Source of the DNA: Roseiconus nitratireducens
GTDB taxonomy: Bacteria > Planctomycetota > Planctomycetia > Pirellulales > Pirellulaceae
Reading direction: 5' to 3'
Assembly: GCF_008629675.1 (NCBI RefSeq)
Contig: NZ_VWOX01000008.1
Span: 124,001 to 188,000, forward strand
DNA: 64,000 bases
This document shows, piece after piece, positions 50,978 through 59,442 of this stretch; positions within the stretch are counted from its first letter, which is position 1; every line of letters begins with the position of its first letter. The notes under the pieces are model-generated. The model did no database searches, was not told the origin of the DNA, and saw only the letters and a list, made by a program, of their open reading frames with translations. The translations under genes and the position numbers were made by a program.

Positions 50978-53900
50978 TTAACGCTTCTCCTTGGTCGCGG
51001 TCATTCGGTCTTGAAGTGTTTTCCGCGCCGCTGAGATGGTTTCCTCATGCTGCGACGGATAGGGACTCGCTGCGCGAGCATTCCCGAACTGCTGCAACGT
51101 CTTCAAGCCATGACCGGGATCCTCGACCTGATCCGCGTAAAAGGGCAGGGCTACGTCAAAAATGGTGTAGCCCCCGTTTTGCAAGTTGTAGTTCCCTGAG
51201 GTCAACATTGCCTTCTCCACCTGCTCCAGCAAGCGTTGTGGACTCTGCTTCTGAATCGACTCGAAGGCACCGGCAATATCCGCGTTGCGTACATAAAAGG
51301 TCGAACTCATGACCTCGGTCGCCAGAAAATCCCAGACCGCTTGACTGCCGAAGTCGGGATCGCCTTCGGCGACTTCGACGGCGGCCATCAAGATGGCTTG
51401 ATCAATCCATGTCTGACCGTAGTTGCCCGAATTCTCCGGTCGGTTCATGGCCGTCCGAATTTTTGCTTTGACGAACTCGCTCAATCGCTCACTATCGGCC
51501 ACCGATTGCCCCAGCAACCGTGTCAGCTTTAGTGCGGCGTTTCGCGCGAGACCGGAAGACGTCTCGGCATCCGAGGGGCTAACGACATCGGACTCTTTGA
51601 TCTCGTCCCCCGCATCCAGGAGCCCATCGCGCAATGCCATCCAGGTCGCGAGTTCGGCGGGATCTTGAGAGATGCTTTTCATTTCGCGTTCGACCGCGCG
51701 CGCCCGCCCGGGCTGTTCGGCGCTGTCGACCACACCATCGAGAAAATTGTTGAGGGCCCAGATGCCCGCGATCTTGCTGCGCGTGTTTCCGGTGTTCAGT
51801 TCCGTGATCAGGACATCGCGGCCCGGTGTGGGCAGGTACTCGACGAACACGTCCAGAAAGAACGCCATGAATTGGTGCGAGGGATTACCGTCGCCGCCGA
51901 TCACGATCCCGCCCCATCGCTGGGCCAATGCCATCGTGGTCTCAGCGGCCTGCGAACGCACTGCGGGCGCCGAGTCCCTCGAAAGCCTTTCCACGGCCAA
52001 CATCGCTTGCCCGAGGGATCCCATGTCACGTTCTCGCTGCAGGGCTTCCATCCACTGATCCAGCGTCCGCCCTTGAAACACCGCTTGCACCGAATTCGCG
52101 TCGTCGTCCCGCACCGCATCTTGCTGATCAGTGCCATCTTGCTGAGCAGTGCCATCTTGCTGATCGGCGTCACCACCGCGTTCCGTCGCGGATGCCGATG
52201 CCATGTCATCGCGATGATCCTTCTCGTCCTCATTAAATCGCTGAAGATAGTCACGCAGGGCGGGAATCTCCTGAGGATCTTCGCCAAGGCCGGCGGTAAT
52301 ATTGAACGCCAACCCATAGGCATTCTCGATGGCGACCTTTCGCTGTTCGTCGGGCAACTCGCCCCACTGCTGCGATCCCTCGGCGGAAGTCAGCAACCCG
52401 ATGGCGGCGCGTAGCAACCGGCTGAGGGTGAATTTGGAAAGCCCCGGAGTGGTCGGGCTCAGGTAGAGTCCCGATTTGGCCGTCTCCTCGGTGATCAGGT
52501 ACAGGCAGGCCGCACGGCTGCGGCCGTTGCCGTTTTCGAGTTCTTCCGCGAGTGCGTCCAGCCAAATCGACTTGTCCGGGTCGGGAAACACGCGGGTGAC
52601 GTACCACATGAAGTGCTGTTTCGCGTTTTCCGAGGACGCATCCACGCTCACCAGAGGCGGTATCTCGCTGGAGGAGGTGCCCAACGTTCTGGCCCGCATC
52701 AGGATCGCGTCGGCCAATCGCCGCTGATTCTTCGATTGGTCGCCATAGCCGCCAAAGCCAGGATGAGGTGGCGTCACCGCACGCACGGCCGCGAACATCG
52801 CCGCACCCAACTGGTTCAAATCGGATTCCGACCGAATCACTTCGATCCACTGAGAAACCGTCTTGCCATCATAAGATGGTTCGAAGGCGGAACTTGCCAA
52901 CGGAAGATCCAATGCCGGCGATGACTGATTGGCATCGGAAGGTGTTGCCGAAGCCGTTTCCTCTTGAAGCTCCTCACGCGCGTCTCGCGTGACCTCAATG
53001 GAACGCTGTTGGCCGCGACCAATGGTGACGACATCCTCGCTTAAAACCAACGCCGGACCACCGCCTTCAATTTCCACCTGATAGGTTCCCTTGTGGAGTG
53101 TGGTGCGGTTGTCATCGCCCGAGTGCACCTGCAGTCGTTCCACCAACTGGTCTCCCTGCTTGATGGCAACGCTTAAGCCATCTTGTTCGGAGTGAATCAC
53201 CAATTCGCCGCGATCGGTTTGGATCTTGATCACCAACGCCGCTGCCAACAGCAACCCGATCGCGGCGGCGCCGAGTAGCCAACGAGCCCATCCGATCCGA
53301 CCGCCGTCGCGGTTTCCGGACGGGACCGTCGGAAACAGGCGTGTGGCGTCCGAGGCCGGATCATCCGGCTTTCGCAACGCCTGACGCACCAGTTGTCGCA
53401 ATTCGCTGTGCCGGGCCGGTTCGCTCAGTCGATCGGCCACTTCCATCGCCGACGCCGGACGCTGTTGAGGATCCCGGGCGAGCATTTGAGAGACCAGCTG
53501 GACCACGTCCGGGTCGACGTCATCTCGCACGCGGTCGAGCGGCGTCGCGTCTTGATGTGTGATGGCGAGCACTTGCGCTGCCAGGCCGAATCCGGACCGG
53601 TGCGGTGGCTGACCGGCAATCAATCGGTACAGCGTCGCGCCCAAGGCGTAGATGTCCGACTGCGGTTTGACGACCCGGCTGTCAGCCAACTGCTCGGGCG
53701 CCATGTAGGGCATCGTCCCCATGACGTGGCCGACCGTCGTCAAACGCTCATCGGCCGACAACGGATCATCGCCGGGTAGCACCAGTCCCAGATCCAACAG
53801 CTTGACCGTCCCCTTGCGGGTCAACATCAGGTTCGAAGGTTTGATGTCACGGTGGACCAGACCGCTGTCGTGAATATGCGCCAACCCAGAAGCCGCCTGA

Positions 53901-54535
53901 CGGATGATCTCGCAAGCATCGGCCACCCGCAGGGGTCCCATCCGCCGCGCGACCCTGCCGATATCCAGTCCGTCCAAGAACTCCATGACCAGGTAATGCC
54001 AACCGGCCTGGTGGCCGGCATCGGTCGCGCGAACGACGTTGGGATGTTCCAACGATGCGATGGTCGTCATCTCGCGGTCAAAGCGGTCCAACCACCCGGG
54101 CTGGCTGACGCGTTCGGGCGGCAGCAGCTTGATCGCGCAACGCCGCCGCAGGCGCTGATGCTCCGCCAGATACACCGCCCCCATGCCGCCACAACCGATC
54201 AGTTCCAGCAATCGATAAGGTCCAAGCGTTTGGAACGGCAGCGAAACCGAATCTTCATTTTGGATCGGCGTGACGGACCGATCACTGATCAGATTCTGCA
54301 AAGCGACCTGACAGGCCGTTTCCCGTTGCAACGATTCGGCCTCGTCATCGAATCGGCTTGCCGATGCTGGAGAATCGGTCAGTTGATCGGTGCGGAGCGA
54401 TTCCGCGGCCGATCGGCAGTCGCCGCACTGGTCCAAGTGATGAATCGCCGATTCAAAGTCGTCTGGATCCAGTCGCCCCTGAAGGACCAACTTCAACTCA
54501 TCGGGTTCCAGACAGTTTCGTTTCATCGCGATCAT
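50978..54535 (-). CDS. Transmembrane Ser/Thr protein kinase with N-terminal Cys/His module
   Basis: 1185 residues. Residues about 5-50 resemble a zf-HC2/anti-sigma zinc-binding helix (H-x-x-D-Q-C-x-x-C: HHLDQCGDC). Kinase domain 107-375: glycine loop IGCGGMGAVYLAEH, Lys136 in CAIKLL, VHRDIKPSNLM (catalytic Asp), LLDLGLVL (DLG in place of DFG) and MAPEQLAD. One TM helix (WLLGAAAIGLLLAAALVI) follows, then a PEGA-like module (GDNRTTLHKGTYQVEIEGG) and a long helical region (about 560-1185) that may form HEAT-like repeats. The start is backed by GGAG 7 bp upstream. It follows an ECF sigma gene by 119 bp. In planctomycetes such sigma/kinase pairs are thought to signal together. Confidence 0.9.
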   Translation of the reverse strand: MIAMKRNCLEPDELKLVLQGRLDPDDFESAIHHLDQCGDCRSAAESLRTDQLTDSPASASRFDDEAESLQRETACQVALQNLISDRSVTPIQNEDSVSLPFQTLGPYRLLELIGCGGMGAVYLAEHQRLRRRCAIKLLPPERVSQPGWLDRFDREMTTIASLEHPNVVRATDAGHQAGWHYLVMEFLDGLDIGRVARRMGPLRVADACEIIRQAASGLAHIHDSGLVHRDIKPSNLMLTRKGTVKLLDLGLVLPGDDPLSADERLTTVGHVMGTMPYMAPEQLADSRVVKPQSDIYALGATLYRLIAGQPPHRSGFGLAAQVLAITHQDATPLDRVRDDVDPDVVQLVSQMLARDPQQRPASAMEVADRLSEPARHSELRQLVRQALRKPDDPASDATRLFPTVPSGNRDGGRIGWARWLLGAAAIGLLLAAALVIKIQTDRGELVIHSEQDGLSVAIKQGDQLVERLQVHSGDDNRTTLHKGTYQVEIEGGGPALVLSEDVVTIGRGQQRSIEVTRDAREELQEETASATPSDANQSSPALDLPLASSAFEPSYDGKTVSQWIEVIRSESDLNQLGAAMFAAVRAVTPPHPGFGGYGDQSKNQRRLADAILMRARTLGTSSSEIPPLVSVDASSENAKQHFMWYVTRVFPDPDKSIWLDALAEELENGNGRSRAACLYLITEETAKSGLYLSPTTPGLSKFTLSRLLRAAIGLLTSAEGSQQWGELPDEQRKVAIENAYGLAFNITAGLGEDPQEIPALRDYLQRFNEDEKDHRDDMASASATERGGDADQQDGTAQQDGTDQQDAVRDDDANSVQAVFQGRTLDQWMEALQRERDMGSLGQAMLAVERLSRDSAPAVRSQAAETTMALAQRWGGIVIGGDGNPSHQFMAFFLDVFVEYLPTPGRDVLITELNTGNTRSKIAGIWALNNFLDGVVDSAEQPGRARAVEREMKSISQDPAELATWMALRDGLLDAGDEIKESDVVSPSDAETSSGLARNAALKLTRLLGQSVADSERLSEFVKAKIRTAMNRPENSGNYGQTWIDQAILMAAVEVAEGDPDFGSQAVWDFLATEVMSSTFYVRNADIAGAFESIQKQSPQRLLEQVEKAMLTSGNYNLQNGGYTIFDVALPFYADQVEDPGHGLKTLQQFGNARAASPYPSQHEETISAARKTLQDRMTATKEKR

Positions 54536-54654
54536 TTGAGTTCTCCCTGGGGCGTCCGGATCTGCAGCACCCCGCCGGTGACGGACGCTGCACGTCTGCG
54601 TTCACCTACACAACGGAGCGATTGGACACCTCCGGGAATTTTTTTTCGGCAGGC

Positions 54655-55263
54655 TTACTCCAAGCCGTTCATTTCCTGCTGCAAACGTTGGAGCACCCGG
54701 GCCCGGGCTTTGTAGACGGCCCATTTCGAAACGCCCATTTCGGCGGCCACGTCCGCCACCTCGCGTTCGACCGCCGTGGTTTCCCAAAACATCCGCCAGG
54801 AACGCGGATCGAACTCGTGCCGGAGCAGTTCGAGCATCCGACGACGCGCCCCGGCAACATCGCTGGCCGCGTCGGTGGGCGGATCGGTCGCGTCGATCGA
54901 CGCGGCATCGGCGACCTGATTCATCGCCAATCGAGCCTGGGTCCCACCGACCGGAGCATCCAGACCCGCCCGACGCTGGCGGTCGCGCATCTTGTTGCGG
55001 GTGATGGTCCACAACCAACCACGAAAGGTCGCGCCGTCACGTTCGCCATCAAATCGGGTCAATCCGGCGGCGACGGACACCAAAGTGTCCTGCATGACGT
55101 CGGCCGCGTCGGCTTGCTGGCAACCACAGCGGCGGGCCCAGCCATAGATCACCGGCCCGTAGACATGAGCCAAATGCTTCCAACTGTCGGCGTCCCCCTG
55201 CCGGGCCCGTTGCAACATGGACGCCGAGGTGGAGGGTTCGTCGCGATCACGTGTCATGCTCAT
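54655..55263 (-). CDS. ECF sigma factor (planctomycete kinase-associated type)
   Basis: 202 residues from the ATG at 55263 (another at 55257; the frame is open to a GTG at 55287). Sigma-70 region 2: ARQGDADSWKHLAHVYGPVIYGWARRCGCQQADAADVMQDTLVSVAAGL and FRGWLWTITRNKMRD (region 2.4); a linker rich in Asp and Ala (about 115-140); region 4: WRMFWETTAVEREVADVAAEMGVSKWAVYKARARVLQRL, with the HTH in MGVSKWAVYKARAR. No anti-sigma gene is adjacent; the next gene on the strand is the Ser/Thr kinase with a zf-HC2-like N-terminus, which could take that role. This composition (ECF beside STK) is a recognised planctomycete group. Confidence 0.92.
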   Translation of the reverse strand: MSMTRDRDEPSTSASMLQRARQGDADSWKHLAHVYGPVIYGWARRCGCQQADAADVMQDTLVSVAAGLTRFDGERDGATFRGWLWTITRNKMRDRQRRAGLDAPVGGTQARLAMNQVADAASIDATDPPTDAASDVAGARRRMLELLRHEFDPRSWRMFWETTAVEREVADVAAEMGVSKWAVYKARARVLQRLQQEMNGLE

Positions 55264-55352
55264 GACCTGAGTGTAACCGCCGGTCACAGGCGATCGTTGC
55301 GACGGAGCGGAAAAAGTGGGGTGGTGTGATGCGTCACGCGGAGCCAGGCGAC

Positions 55353-55785
55353 TCGGCAGGCGGAGCCTGCCATCCAGCCGGTTCCAAGGCGGGAGCCTTG
55401 GAACCAGGGGCGGCTAGCGCTGAACGAGTCCCCACGACTCGTTCCCAGGCTCCTGCCTGGGAACGAACTGCATATGCTGGCTCTGCCAGCTTGCCCGCTC
55501 GGCAGGCGGAGCCTGCCATTGAGCCGGTTCCAAGGCGGGAGCCTTGGAACCAGGAGAGGCTAGCGCTGAACGACTCCCCACGACTCGTTCCCAGGCCCCT
55601 GCCTGGGAACGCACTGCATATGCTGGCTCTGCCAGCTTGCCCGCTCGGCAGGCGGAGCCTGCCATTCAGCCGGTTCCAGGCGGGAGCCTTGGAACCAGGG
55701 GCGGCTAGCGTTGGCGAGTCCCCACGACTCGTTCCCAGGCTCCTGCCTAGGAACGAACTGCATGCTGGCTCTGCCAGCACCCCGC
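55353..55785. repeat. Three-unit four-hairpin repeat array
   Basis: Three direct units of about 146 bp (starting 55353, 55500 and 55646). Each unit carries four hairpins in order: ggcaggc/gcctgcc; ggttccaaggc/gccttggaacc; cgttcccaggc/gcctgggaacg; gctggc/gccagc. The units are nearly identical over most of their length, with a few point changes and a 2-base deletion in the third. No coding potential beyond translated repeat. Lies between the sigma factor start and the promoter of the Pup-like operon. Confidence 0.93.
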
Positions 55786-55853
55786 GGACTCGGCCCCACC
55801 GGGCGGAAGCCGGACTGGGATGGCGTTGACTTTTTGCTGCAACCGTCGACTTT

Positions 55854-55883
55854 TTGATTCACAGCGGGCCTTTGCGGTATACT
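55854..55883 (+). promoter_or_regulatory. Probable sigma-70-type promoter of the Pup-like operon
   Basis: A ttgatt hexamer at 55854-55859 and tatact at 55878-55883 are spaced by 18 bp, 115 bp before the start of the small Pup-like gene. Just upstream, gttgactttttg (from about 55825) and gtcgactttttg (from about 55846) form a direct repeat one helical-turn multiple apart and could be an operator or a second -35. Assignment by pattern only. Confidence 0.5.
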
Positions 55884-55997
55884 CTGGAGCGTTGATCAAA
55901 GGCGCCATCGCCCGATCAACCCAGGACGGCTGCAGCGGCCGCGTGCCGGTAACGCAGTGATCACGTCGACACCTATTCCCGAATGGAGCTGATTGAG

Positions 55998-56195
55998 ATG
56001 AGCGTTCTTCACGACGAACTTGATTTGCACACCGCGGCATCGGAAACCCCCGTGGTCGAGCCCGCCGGCGATGCTTTGCTTGAAGTTCCGTTGACGATGC
56101 CGCTCGATCAGATGCTCTCTCAGATCAGCGCCGACAGCGTGATCGAAGCCGCCGAGTATGCCGCAGCGTTTCTGGTACCCGGTGGAGGCGAATGA
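55998..56195 (+). CDS. Pup-like small protein ending in GGGE
   Basis: 65 residues from the ATG at 55998, with GGAG at 55985-55988. The protein is acidic, contains no Lys and no Arg, is probably largely disordered, and has a helical stretch toward the end (MPLDQMLSQISADSVIEAAEYAAAF) followed by LVPGGGE. Size (Pup is about 64), disorder, a helix before the tail and a C-terminal Gly-Gly-Glu all match the prokaryotic ubiquitin-like protein Pup and the related UBact. The stop codon overlaps the start of the PafA/Dop-like gene (ATGA), and the GGGE codons double as its Shine-Dalgarno (GGAGG, 3 bp from ATG). Sequence similarity to actinobacterial Pup outside the tail is weak; the identification rests on tail plus context. 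Absence of Lys would prevent chain formation on itself. Confidence 0.72.
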   Translation: MSVLHDELDLHTAASETPVVEPAGDALLEVPLTMPLDQMLSQISADSVIEAAEYAAAFLVPGGGE

Positions 56196-57871
56196 CGCTG
56201 CCGCCACTGGGGCGTTTGCTGGGGCTGGAGACTGAGTACGCACTGCGGACTCCCGACGGCTCCGAAGTTCAGATCGAATCGCAGCGTGATGCTTACAACG
56301 CCATCTCGGCGCAGCTGCGATCGACGCTTCCTTGTGCCGATGCCGACCTGACGTACAGCGGCAAGGTTGGCATCTTCTTGGCAACCGGCGGGGCGGTCTG
56401 GTTCGAAAGCCTGCTGCCGTCATTGAACACGGGGCTGATCGAAGGCGCCACACCCGAGTGCGTCGGACCGCGGCAAGCGATCGTTTGCCAACGTGCGCAG
56501 GATCGACTGCTGTGCCAAGCCGCCGCGGCCCACGGGATCGATCTGCTGAAAAACGATTGCGACGCGCAGGACCATGCGTACGGCGCGCAAGAGAACTTTG
56601 AAATCGAAGTCTTCTCGGCCTCGCGTTCCGACCACTGGGCCGGACAAGTCGTCGTGTTCCTGTTGGCGGTGTTGGCTCTGGTGACCCAGCTTCTGGCGGT
56701 GGGCGTGCTGCTGTTGCTGCTGCTGACCCTTCCCCTGACGGCGCTCATTTATCGTTGTCTGTCGGCGTTGGGACGTTATCGCGACGATCGTTCACGACGT
56801 GCCGGCTTTGACTTTTGGATCGGGCGGTCCTGGCGAGAAGGCTGGAACGGCGCGGACATCCCGATCGGTGGTTGGGCCGCCCGCTTGATCCTGGGGGTGA
56901 TCGTCACTTTGGTGATGCCACTTTCGCTGGCCATGTGGCTGTTGGTGCTGCCCACGCGGCTGGGATCGATGCATCGCAAATTGGCACCGTTTCTGGCGAC
57001 CCGCCTGATCTTTGCCGGGGCCGGCCGGCTGGACCGCCGCGGCCGGTTCCATCTTTCTGACAAGGCGTTCTCCAAACGACTGGTGGCGGGGATTCCAGAG
57101 TACGCGCACGGCTTCTTCAGTTTGGGCCAGGTCTTGAAACCGGTACTGAGCATCGTTCGCGCCGGCGAAATCTTGAATTCACGTCAACGCGTGCAGATCG
57201 CCGTCGGGGATTCCAACCTTTGCGAGGAAGCCGAGTACTTGCGTGTGGGAACCACCGCGTTGGTCATCGATGCAATCGAGGCGGGCTACTTCGACGATCC
57301 GATCCGCATCCGACGTCCCGTCGCTGCGCTGAAAAGATTTGACCGCGACCCGACGCTGCAGGCCACCGCACAGGTGGTCGAGGAGGGGCCCCGCACCGCG
57401 ATCGAAATTCAGCGGATGTTTTGGAAACGCTGCCGCCGCTACCTGGACGACGTTCACCAAATGGGCAAACCAACCGACGCGGCGGCCGATGTCCCGGACC
57501 AGCGGAAAACGCGAGTGACCGAAGCGGAAGACATCCTCCGCCGCTGGGACGACGTTCTGTCCCGGCTGCGGCAAGACCCCGAATCGCTGATCGGCCGTGT
57601 CGACTGGGTCACCAAACAATTCCTGCTGCAACAAACCGAACCGCACGGATCCGCGGCCGCCAGGAAGAAGATCGACTTGAAGTACCACCAGCTCGGACCG
57701 GAAGGCTACTTCAGCAAATTTGCTCAAACCGACTACCCCGTCCGCATCCTGTGCCCCGACGAGATCGAGCGGGCGATGCGGATGCCGCCACCGGATTCTC
57801 CGGCCTGCCGGCGAGCCGCCCGGATCCGTGAGTTTTCTCGCACCGGCGGCAAGGCCAGTTGGAAAACCTGA
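56192..57871 (+). CDS. PafA/Dop-family (Pup ligase/deamidase fold) enzyme with transmembrane insertion
   Basis: 559 residues. The glutamine-synthetase-like Pup-ligase family pattern is clear: GLETEYAL at 11-18 (Mg/ATP Glu), TPEC at 87-90, LLKNDCDAQDHAYGAQENF at 118-136, PFLATRLIFAGAGR at 266-279, VGDSN at 338-342, RVGTTALVIDAIE at 351-363, and the small C-terminal domain (about 445-559, RWDDVLSRL, DWVTKQFLL, DLKYHQL). Between ENF and PFLATR, where family members have a short soluble stretch, there are hydrophobic segments at about 152-188 and 229-254, i.e. a membrane hairpin or three helices. The usual catalytic Asp before HPE-x-x-TPE is not obvious: E72 or S73 stand at the aligned place. Could ligate, deamidate or depupylate at the membrane. 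Translationally coupled to the small gene upstream. Confidence 0.88.
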   Translation: MTLPPLGRLLGLETEYALRTPDGSEVQIESQRDAYNAISAQLRSTLPCADADLTYSGKVGIFLATGGAVWFESLLPSLNTGLIEGATPECVGPRQAIVCQRAQDRLLCQAAAAHGIDLLKNDCDAQDHAYGAQENFEIEVFSASRSDHWAGQVVVFLLAVLALVTQLLAVGVLLLLLLTLPLTALIYRCLSALGRYRDDRSRRAGFDFWIGRSWREGWNGADIPIGGWAARLILGVIVTLVMPLSLAMWLLVLPTRLGSMHRKLAPFLATRLIFAGAGRLDRRGRFHLSDKAFSKRLVAGIPEYAHGFFSLGQVLKPVLSIVRAGEILNSRQRVQIAVGDSNLCEEAEYLRVGTTALVIDAIEAGYFDDPIRIRRPVAALKRFDRDPTLQATAQVVEEGPRTAIEIQRMFWKRCRRYLDDVHQMGKPTDAAADVPDQRKTRVTEAEDILRRWDDVLSRLRQDPESLIGRVDWVTKQFLLQQTEPHGSAAARKKIDLKYHQLGPEGYFSKFAQTDYPVRILCPDEIERAMRMPPPDSPACRRAARIREFSRTGGKASWKT

Positions 57872-58037
57872 GCACCGACCGCCGCAAACGTTTGGACGCG
57901 CCGGTCAGGCCCTCCCGGAATCCCGATGCCTCCGCCGGGCACACCGCGGCCAAATCGAACCTGTTAGATTGATGGTCCTCCCCACAGCATGGATCCTTGC
58001 CGTGCTGATCCCATCATTCTCCAAGAGGTGCGGTTTG

Positions 58038-59246
58038 ATGTCTGACAACAAAGGTGTGGTCTACCTGGGTCCTGGCCAGGTCGACGTTCAATCGATCGAC
58101 GATCCCAAGCTGGAACTGGAGTATCGCGGCAAGAAACGCCAATGCCACCACGGCGTGATCTTGAAGGTCTTGTCGACCAACATCTGCGGTTCCGACCAAC
58201 ACATGGTGCGCGGCCGAACGACCGCGCCGTCGGGCCTGGTGTTGGGTCACGAGATCACCGGCGAAGTCGTTGAAGTCGGACGAGACGTCGAGTTCATCAA
58301 GCAGGGCGACATTTGCAGCGTGCCGTTCAACATCGCATGCGGTCGCTGCCGTTGTTGCAAGGAAGGCGACACGGGGGTGTGTTTGAACGTCAACCCGGAT
58401 CGGCCCGGGGCGGCTTACGGGTACGTGGACATGGGCGGCTGGATTGGCGGTCAGGCGCGGTACGTCATGGTGCCTTACGCCGATTGGAACTTGTTGGCGT
58501 TTCCGGACAGGGACCAGGCCCTGGCGAAGATCACCGACCTGACGATGCTTTCGGACATCTTCCCGACCGGCTACCACGGCGCGTACACCGCCGGAGTGAC
58601 GACCGGCAGCACGGTGTACGTCGCGGGAGCCGGTCCCGTTGGCTTGGCCTGCGCCCACGCATCGCAACTGCTCGGGGCGGCGGTCGTGATCGTCGGGGAC
58701 ATGATCGACGAACGGCTGGCTCAAGCGCGAAGCTTCGGTTGCGAGACCGTGGACCTGAAGCAGGAAGCTTCGCTGCCGGACATGATTGAACAGATTCTGG
58801 GCGTCCCCGAAGTCGACTGCGCTGTCGACTGCGTGGGGTTCGAAGCCCGCGGACACGGCCATGACGCGAGCGTGGAAAAGCCCGCCACCGTGCTGAACCA
58901 AGTGATGCAAGTCACGCGCGTCGCCGGCGGCGTCGGCATCCCGGGTCTGTACGTGACAGAGGACCCGGGCGGAGTCGACGAAGCCGCCAAACACGGAAAC
59001 CTGTCAATCCGCATCGGGCTGGGTTGGGCCAAGTCACTGCACTTCACAACGGGGCAGTGCCCGGTCATGAAGTACAACCGGGGGCTGATGATGGCGATCT
59101 TGCATGAGCGTTGCCAGATCGCCAAGGCAGTCAACGCGACCGTGATCGGCTTGGAAGATGCCCCGCAAGGCTACTCCGACTTTGATCACGGGGCGGCCAA
59201 GAAGTTCGTGCTCGACCCACACGGGGCGCTGAAGTCGGCGTCCTGA
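58038..59246 (+). CDS. fdhA: Glutathione-independent formaldehyde dehydrogenase
   Basis: 402 residues from the ATG at 58038 (agaggtg upstream); a longer open frame exists but the family starts near KGVVYLGPG. Zinc-dependent medium-chain dehydrogenase: NICGSDQHMVRGR and GHEITGEVVEV (catalytic zinc), CGRCRCCKEGDTGVC (structural zinc), VYVAGAGPVGLACAHA (NAD site), and PGLYVTEDPGGVD plus QAPxGY-like end (EDAPQGYSDFDHGAAKKFVLDPHG), close in length to the Pseudomonas putida enzyme (399). That enzyme oxidises formaldehyde without glutathione and holds its NAD tightly. Follows the Pup-like operon on the same strand by 166 bp; a functional tie is not evident. Confidence 0.94.
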   Translation: MSDNKGVVYLGPGQVDVQSIDDPKLELEYRGKKRQCHHGVILKVLSTNICGSDQHMVRGRTTAPSGLVLGHEITGEVVEVGRDVEFIKQGDICSVPFNIACGRCRCCKEGDTGVCLNVNPDRPGAAYGYVDMGGWIGGQARYVMVPYADWNLLAFPDRDQALAKITDLTMLSDIFPTGYHGAYTAGVTTGSTVYVAGAGPVGLACAHASQLLGAAVVIVGDMIDERLAQARSFGCETVDLKQEASLPDMIEQILGVPEVDCAVDCVGFEARGHGHDASVEKPATVLNQVMQVTRVAGGVGIPGLYVTEDPGGVDEAAKHGNLSIRIGLGWAKSLHFTTGQCPVMKYNRGLMMAILHERCQIAKAVNATVIGLEDAPQGYSDFDHGAAKKFVLDPHGALKSAS

Positions 59247-59278
59247 CAAAGCGTGAGCCATCATCCCCAGGAGGGCCG

Positions 59279-59430
59279 AGCGTCAGCGAGGGGAGGATGG
59301 TCCATCTCTCGCTGACGCGGTGTTGATGTCGCCGCTTCGCGGCTGGTGAATTTTTGGGCAACCGTATCCGTCGGCTTGCGCCGACGGCAGGGAGCTGTCG
59401 TCGCTTTGCGACTGGATGTGCTATCAGGGG
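59279..59430. repeat. Dispersed ~135-bp repeat, copy B
   Basis: Second copy of the element at 36713-36852: gaggggagg, gttgatgtcgcc, ttcgcggctggtg, a cgtcggct / gccgacgg hairpin and ttgcgactgga in the same order. Lies downstream of fdhA; no gene of its own. Confidence 0.75.
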
Positions 59431-59442
59431 AGGACGGCCCAT

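Noticed and set aside
55353..55785. Possible CRISPR array
   Set aside because: Units are ~146 bp, nearly identical throughout with no unique spacers, and built of four hairpins; no cas gene nearby.
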